The notes under the pieces were generated by a model. The model was not told the DNA's origin. It ran no database searches and worked only from the letters and a program-made list of their open reading frames with translations. From Rotaria sordida (taxonomy: Eukaryota > Rotifera > Eurotatoria > Philodinida > Philodinidae), in NCBI GenBank assembly GCA_905250125.1, contig CAJNOL010000248.1, positions 1 through 64,000 on the forward strand: DNA of 64,000 nt. Direction: 5' to 3'. A program made the translations under genes and the position numbers. Shown one piece after another: positions 59,055 through 64,000 of this stretch. Position 1 is the first letter of the stretch. Each line of letters opens with the position of its first letter.

Positions 59055-61624
59055 GATCCCCTAATGAAAATATTCATTAAGTGAGTACGACTTTCCAGTA
59101 TGAGTACTCGAATTACTTGCGCGAGTACTAGGAAAATTTTATGTGTAATTATACTTTTCGAGTACTCATATGAGTTGTTTCTCTAAGATTCACTTACAGA
59201 CGAAAGCATGAGTATTCGATGTAGTATTCATTATCGTTTTATCAGAGTATTTGACAAAACACTTATATATTCGCATATTCAAAAATAGATTAAAGTTGTG
59301 TGATAAAGATAATGATGTAATTAAATAGAAAATAAAAAGAAAAACTATTTTTTAATGACCTATCTTTATTATCCTCTATATTTTTTTCTAATGAGTCATA
59401 CATATTACAATACTTTAATGAATGAATGAATGATTATTTCAAGAATAGAAAAACGACTTGTTATTTTCAACTGTTCATTTCTCAAATAAGACTGAAGACT
59501 TTTTTTAAAATATAAATCATGCCCAGGCGAGCAAAGGACGGGTAAAAAGACTAGTCATTTTTCTAGTCATGACTATGCGTCATGTCTAGTCTTTTTCTCA
59601 AAAAGTCCTACTACATGACTAGTCCAAAATGGTTTGGAATCTTTAACCCCGTCTGGACATCCCGTCCGAAAATAGATTTTAAATTAAAAAAAACAGAGCG
59701 CCTGTGACGCGACATCTATTAGGTTTCAGTCTTATGTAGCGGTCTAGTTCGGACTAGTCTAAATGATAGAAATATGTGCAGAAAGTTAGATTCGTACATA
59801 CATACCTTGTGTTACTTACTCGTCGTCTACCCGATTGAGCCATATGATCTAGTGATCAACTTTTACATGTCAATACACATCTGAAGACACTAATTACTAC
59901 AGTTTGACTCGGCGTTTTCTCGAGTATTAATATTTATAGAAACTACTTGTAATAAAATCGAAAATTAGTTAAATAAAGCTAAGCAAAATTAATTCAGAAT
60001 TTTTTTAATTTCCTTCAACACAATTTTTTTTTTGATTATCGACATCTGGAAAAAGTTATTTTCTATTGGAAAAAACAATTAAAATTTAAATCAAAATCAA
60101 AATAATAATATACATTTCAAAAAAAGATCTTGCTTTTCATCTCATGGTTTATGTTTATCTTAATTTAAAATATTTCCTATTTAAATTTGAAAATGAACTA
60201 TGATTCTACCGTTTAAATCCATTTTTAAATTCAAATCATTAGGTTTTATATTGAAATAAAATAATATCCTCATATCAATATATTAAAATTAATTTTTCGA
60301 ATAAAATTATTCTTGATTGTTATTACAATTTAAAAATTTAAAAGGACATAAATAGCCAACTCTCGTTAGATACATCGTTCTAGTCCCAATACAAACTAGT
60401 CAAAACGAATTGTCCGAATGATTAAGTCCAAGCAATAAAAGACTGTTTGGAAGGATAGACTAGCCTGGACCAGAATTGGCATTACTTTCTCGAAAACGAC
60501 TAGTCATGACCAATATAGATGACTCTTGATACTAGTCCGCGTTACCTATTGAAAACAGTCTAGACTAGTCAGGTATCCAATATTGTCGGCTTGAATGCTC
60601 GAATCCACCTATCGCCTCCGTTTCTTCTAGCTTTTGCCTTCAAGTTGACGCGTCTGGACAGTATGCACATACAAAACGGACTAGCCATGACAAGATTAGA
60701 GCATATTTTGGACTAGTCTGTTTTAGATGCAAGACGTTGCTCGTGAAGACGACTAGTCCTGACTAGCTGCAAATCATTTCAGACTAGTCCAAACGGCAGT
60801 GCAGACATTTTAGACTAGTCTAGACGGGTACTACGGACAATTTAGACTGGTCATGTCGGGCGTCACCCCTTATTTTTTGCTCGCCTGGGATAATTCATTT
60901 AATTTTACATCCTAAATTTTAGATGAAATATTCTTCGAGCTCAATATATGGTTTTTTTTCAGGTTGATTATGATAATTAATGAAACAAAAGATGACTGAT
61001 AACGTTTGCTACAAATCGGTTCAAATTTAATACTATAAAGTCACATACATCATACTAGAAAGAATTAAGTTTTTTTTAATATTTTTTGTTTTTTTTCAAA
61101 TATTACTAAATAAAGTATTATTGTTATTCAGTTTAAAATATCTGTTTGCTTTTTTGTATGATAATCTGGGCTATGCGTTTTATTATTATCGCACACCTTA
61201 ATTTCATGAATGATAGATTATTTATTTCTCTTTACTCATGCTCTATTGCTTTCAATGCGTGTTTTTATTTACTTTTTTGTTATTTTCTAAAGGTGAAAAA
61301 TTTATCTCGATTTTTTCTGTAAAAATATATAAAAATAATATAACATCTTCATTCTTCAAATTTTTCTGATGTATATTTGTATTTTTTATTATTTGTTTTT
61401 AATTAAATAAAACGAATATAATACAACAGTATTGAATAGAATATAGCCATATGATTATTTTACAAACACTGTGCACGAGTATTCACAAAACATTCAATAT
61501 TTCAAGATGAGTACTCAATAGTAGTACTCAGATATTAGCACCAATACTACTAACGAGTACTCACAACATTTTCTAGCATGAGTACTTTTTCAGTGCTCGC
61601 TGGATCAATACTTTTACTGGGGTG
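59055..61624. mobile_element. Outer non-autonomous DNA element with GAGTACTC subterminal repeats
   Basis: Imperfect terminal inverted repeats of about 30 bp start CCCC at 59057 and end GGGG at 61622. Both carry the pattern TATTSATYMAGYGAGYAC. Just inside each end are clusters of the palindromic word GAGTACTC and variants (left about 59080-59215, right about 61475-61600). No transposase frame. Another element (59522-60889) sits inside. Confidence 0.65.
59522..60889. mobile_element. Inner non-autonomous DNA element with GACTAGTC repeats
   Basis: Terminal inverted repeats CCCAGGCGAGCAAA at 59522 and its complement ending 60889. The interior holds more than ten copies of ACTAGTC/GACTAGT, concentrated towards both ends, separated by AT-rich filler. 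It has no coding capacity (about 1.37 kb). It lies inside the outer GAGTACTC element, so it appears to have inserted later. Confidence 0.8.
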
Positions 61625-63274
61625 AGATTCTAAATTCTCGAACAAACATCATGTTCTATATTCTTGTATGTAACACAAAAGGTTTTTTTTTTGAAAGTAT
61701 ATTAATCATATTTGAAGCCTTATTTTATATTGAACTTTTTGAAAATACTTGAAAACATGCACAAAAAAGAGAACCTTAAAACAGTCATATAACTTTGTGT
61801 ATTATTAGAGTATAGATTTGAGCAAAAATATTAATGAATAAAACAAATGACACACATTTAAGAATAAAATGGAAAAATAAGTAAATAATCTTTGCTAAAA
61901 CGTTTTTCTAATAACATAGATTGAAAAAAGAAAAGTTTCGTGTATACTTCTGTAATGAAGTAACAATAAATTGACATATTTATGTCAAGAATAAAATGTT
62001 TAAAATATACGTATATGTTATTTGAATAAAGATATTGATCCTTTGATTTTGTTAGAAAATAAATCAATGAAAGTGTCAAGTTTATTTTCTTCTGTTTTAT
62101 GAAAAAAAAAATTTTTTTTTCGATAACAATACATTAGAGTTTCAGAAGAAATTACTAAAATTCGATAACAAAATTCAATGCAGTACTTTACTTCATGGAA
62201 AATAAATCTAATTTAAACTACGCAAAAAAAAACATATTGTTAAAATTGAAACTATTCACTGCAATAATAAAAAATAATATTTATACGAATTCAGAAGAAT
62301 ACGATTGTGTTAATTATAAGAAAAAATGTATTTCTTAATTATCGAATGGGTCGTCAAATAGTATTTTCCTCATACATTCCTATCATTAATTCCTTTAAAA
62401 AAAAGACTTTGAAAAAGTATTTATTATTTCCTACCTTATGTAAATTATACGTATGTTTATTGGACGTTGGTATGAAAAATATTTATATTTTTGACTTCAA
62501 TGGGCTTTTTTGCTTGTTATTGTGACACGTCAACTAATTATATATAAAATGCACGATGTGCGTGAAAAGAATCACATAAAAAAATATCATTCTCTCACAT
62601 TTTTTGATCGTCTATACATCATTTATTACGTTCTTTAATCTTTTCTTTTGATATACTCCTTACTACGACTCATTATAATGATGGGAGATATGAATCATCA
62701 AAGGTTTAGGATTTGTATCAACAGCACACGCCGGTGCAAAATCGAAAGCAAAACAATGGAAGGACCACATATACACGTCCTAGAAGTAATATCTGTTCAC
62801 TAAGTCAATAACAAGCTGCATTATATCCAAAAAAATGGAATCAGTATCACATCTTGATGACTCATCCAACAATCAACTCAAAGATATCATTTTCACCGAT
62901 CGTCATCAAATTTAATGGTGAATAACAATTTTCGATTAAGGAAATTACTGATGATCTAATCTCGTAATGGAAAAATCAGCACAGAATTAATTTAATAATT
63001 ACGGTACATTTTGATCATGTGCACTCTCTCTCTTGTTATTTTTGTCGATGACTCATTAATCTTTGAATTATTATTATTATCGGAATTTTAAAAGAAGGTA
63101 ATCGAGGAGGGTTGCCACCTCTTCTGCTCTTTGCGGAAAAGTTCCGCTTTTTTTCCGCTGTTCCACAATTTTTCGCTTTTTGATATGGGAAACTTAAAAT
63201 TTATTCTTTATTTAAAAATTTGTGGCAATAAAATTCATTACGATTATGTTCACTATGTTAGCTGTAGAGACCTG
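61625..63274. other. Intergenic, AT-rich
   Basis: Long A/T runs and no supported gene. Around 62690-62900 the composition is less biased and short frames exist (up to about 38 codons), but nothing recognisable. Confidence 0.45.
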
Positions 63275-63668
63275 CATCAAAATGAATTTCGAAGTTGTTT
63301 TGAAGTCAACTAAATATCTTGCCAATAATTCACTTTGAATATCAGAATCTTTGTGCTTTTGTAGGCTTTGCTCTTTGATTGATTTTCTATAGGCCGATGT
63401 ACCTTGGAGATTCGATCAACATCACATTGAGGCCTACGAACACGAAGAGAAAGTGGGAATCAACTTTGACTCCGAGTTTTTCCATTCCGATTTCCTCTTC
63501 GTGTCGGTACACTTCAATGTGACGTTGATTAGGCCTCCAAGATATATCCGATTGTGGGAAATCGACCAAAGAGCAAAGCCTGAAACGCATAAAGTTTCTG
63601 ATGTTCAAATGAATTATTGGCAAGAAATTTATTTGACTCCGAAACGACTTCGAAATTAACTCGGATGC
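63275..63668. repeat. Near-perfect palindrome, about 390 bp
   Basis: Arms of about 185 bp (63275-63460 and 63480-63668) are reverse complements with few mismatches. Shared blocks include AGGCTTTGCTCTTT, ACACGAAGAG and TTGCCAATAATTCA. The spacer is only about 20 bp. Open frames on both strands here are mirror images of each other and not evidence of a gene. Confidence 0.85.
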
Positions 63669-64000
63669 AGATCTCTAGTTATCTGTCATTTACAATCTAT
63701 TATTTTCTAAATGATGCTTTCCGTGTTCTATTTCGGAAAGCAGTGCTACTACCGTAATTGTTTTTTCGGAACCAATACATATATCCGATAATTACGGCAA
63801 TTGAATGTCAGTCGATTCAATCGTTGCACAAATGCAGATTCATTGAAATACTTTATTGTCACACGAACACGCATATACTTTCATGATTTCAAAAGGAGTT
63901 TCTAAGCGAAAACCATTGGAACGGCACATGTAACTGATTTGAAAAAATCATGTGCTTAATAAAATATCATCTTCCTTATGTATTTCTCATTGTGTTTTGG
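63669..64000. other. Window end, no gene seen
   Basis: Contains two short self-complementary stretches, GCTTTCCG...CGGAAAGC at 63717-63742 and ACCGTAATT...AATTACGG at 63751-63804. Nothing else recognised. Confidence 0.4.

Noticed and set aside
63387..63659. Two opposite-strand open frames with mirror-image proteins
   Set aside because: They are the two arms of a palindrome read from each side, not genes.

Overview
This looks like nuclear DNA of a small metazoan, most likely a bdelloid rotifer. The evidence is AT-rich sequence, eukaryotic GT-AG introns mostly of about 45-55 nt, and the protein families present: an ABCC-type transporter, a long-chain acyl-CoA synthetase, an F-box/LRR-like protein, TRAF remnants, a very long FG-GAP/VCBS repeat protein, an ADP-ribosyltransferase fusion and an intronless secreted alpha/beta hydrolase. 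The rotifer assignment is an inference from gene content. No database search was possible.

Layout. 1-9.4 kb: a truncated, frameshifted alpha/beta hydrolase copy on the minus strand and an intact 307-aa paralogue on the plus strand (6120-7043). Between them lie an inverted-repeat element, a possible gene fragment and featureless DNA. A hypothetical 147-aa ORF follows. 10.8-22.3 kb: one ABCC (MRP-like) gene on the minus strand. I resolve it into 24 exons whose phases all agree, giving 1345 codons, except that one exon junction creates a TGA. Six of its introns are 0.65-1.4 kb and at least three of these carry foldback or SINE-like insertions. 22.3-32.5 kb: gene-poor DNA with several foldback or terminal-inverted-repeat elements and one orphan exon-like segment. 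32.5-35.6 kb: a five-exon plus-strand gene encoding two ubiquitin-like domains, an ankyrin segment and an arginine-type ADP-ribosyltransferase domain. 38.7-40.9 kb: a two-exon F-box gene (minus). 41.8-43.3 kb: a decayed TRAF-type RING/zinc-finger/MATH pseudogene (minus). 46.9-49.9 kb: a three-exon acyl-CoA synthetase (minus). 53.3-58.8 kb: a single-pass membrane protein with about 28 FG-GAP/VCBS repeats (minus). 59.0-64.0 kb: two apparently nested non-autonomous DNA elements with palindromic subterminal words, then a near-perfect palindrome of about 400 bp.

The genes do not form an operon-like system. They are independent eukaryotic genes separated by repeat-rich DNA. The most unusual single gene is the Ubl-Ubl-ankyrin-ART fusion. 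The most unusual overall property is the high density of hairpin-forming (foldback) elements of different families, both between genes and inside introns.
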